From contig NZ_QPFB01000001.1 of assembly GCF_004348115.1 (NCBI RefSeq), positions 2,032,773 through 2,096,772 of the forward strand: DNA of 64,000 bases, given 5' to 3'. Of the stretch, positions 63,763-64,000 are shown in pieces. Origin of the DNA: Stenotrophomonas sp. ATCM1_4. Its GTDB lineage: Bacteria; Pseudomonadota; Gammaproteobacteria; Xanthomonadales; Xanthomonadaceae. Each line of letters starts with the position of its first letter. Position 1 is the stretch's first letter. The position numbers and the translations under genes are program-made. The notes below the pieces were generated by a model. The model was not told where the DNA came from. It searched no databases and saw only the letters and a list, made by a program, of their open reading frames with translations.

Positions 63763-64000
63763 TCATTCCTCCTGGTCAGCCACGCGCACGAAGTCGTTGA
63801 CCATGCGGTCGGCCAGCCCCTGGAAACCCAGCGCCAGCGCCGGCCCCAGCAGCCGCGAGGTCGGCTCGAACTCCAGCTCCAGGCTGACCTTGCAGGCATC
63901 GGCGGCCAGCGGCTGGAAGTCCCAGCGCCCATGCAGGCGCTTGAACGGCCCGTCGCGCAGCTGCATGTCGATGCTGCGCGGGCGCACCAGCGCGTTTTCG
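63763..64000 (-). CDS. ratA: RatA-like START-domain protein (C-terminal part)
   Basis: Only the last ~79 codons are in the window; the gene begins beyond base 64000. The visible part, ENALVRPRSIDMQLRDGPFK, then WDFQPL, SLELEFEPTSRLLGP and FQGLADRMVNDFVRVAD, is the C-terminal half of the RatA/COQ10 ubiquinone-binding START family. E. coli RatA was described as a toxin inhibiting ribosome assembly; the eukaryotic relative is needed for ubiquinone function. It is followed by rnfH after 3 bases. Confidence 0.9.
   Translation of the reverse strand, partial: ENALVRPRSIDMQLRDGPFKRLHGRWDFQPLAADACKVSLELEFEPTSRLLGPALALGFQGLADRMVNDFVRVADQEE

Overview
The window is GC-rich, gene-dense chromosome from a gammaproteobacterium of the Xanthomonadaceae, most likely Stenotrophomonas or a close relative. 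The grounds are protein-level resemblance to that family throughout, the gene order ratA-rnfH-bamE-fur-recN-(hrcA)-grpE-dnaK-dnaJ, a methionine synthase split into two polypeptides, a sucA-sucB-lpd cluster, and short GTAGGAGCG-type REP palindromes. No insertion sequence, prophage, CRISPR array or RNA gene was recognised. Almost all of the DNA is core chromosome.

Layout. 1-1420 (+): end of a DUF2461 gene, an SRPBCC protein and a DUF2939 membrane-anchored protein. 1541-10342 (-): trimethylamine-monooxygenase-like flavoprotein, cytosolic 5'-nucleotidase, NAD kinase and the giant NAD-glutamate dehydrogenase. 10581-15616 (+): TetR regulator, periplasmic adaptor and RND pump, with no outer-membrane gene. 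15892-17040 (-): acyl-CoA dehydrogenase. 17168-24488 (+): ArsR/methyltransferase fusion, methionine synthase part A, an SDR-like protein, methionine synthase part B, a permuted NlpC/P60-like protein and an MFS transporter. 24553-25125 (+): exported protein. 25163-29047 (-): DUF2058, SlyX, UDP-glucose dehydrogenase, FKBP isomerase, glutathione peroxidase. 29180-33693 (+): lipoprotein, YtrA-type GntR regulator, two-gene ABC transporter, GSGD-repeat exported protein and two YggN-like lipoproteins. 33844-35241 (-): fumarase C. 35506-46785 (+): purB, DUF3060 lipoprotein, RoxA/YcfD-like oxygenase, GNAT protein, sucA, sucB, lpd, LOG-family hydrolase. 46871-49783 (-): GAF-GAF-GGDEF-EAL protein. 49923-54173 (+): ECF sigma factor, putative anti-sigma factor, YigZ, ABC exporter, a 66-residue protein. 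54517-60584 (-): tyrA, pdxY, dnaJ, dnaK, grpE. 60767-62434 (+): recN. 62581-62988 (-): fur. 63093-63482 (+): bamE. 63502-64000 (-): rnfH and ratA.

How genes work together. The methionine block couples a regulator that itself carries a SAM-methyltransferase domain to both halves of cobalamin-dependent methionine synthase. The sucA-sucB-lpd block makes a complete 2-oxoglutarate dehydrogenase, fed by the NAD-glutamate dehydrogenase, with fumarase further round the TCA cycle. The YtrA operon combines regulation, ATP-driven transport and four exported or lipid-anchored proteins, and looks like a cell-envelope response module. The chaperone genes lack hrcA next to them and instead show sigma-32-like promoters.

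No wholly new system is visible. The most unusual points are a palindromic repeat element read in frame through the methionine synthase activation module, a nested 30-bp palindrome over the ribosome-binding site of the ArsR/methyltransferase gene, the multi-lipoprotein YtrA operon with a near-perfect operator, an FKBP isomerase with a duplicated N-terminal domain, and a cluster of DnaA-box-like sites in a non-coding stretch. Two gaps exceed 300 bases without a gene (2915-3321 and 54174-54516); both are described below.
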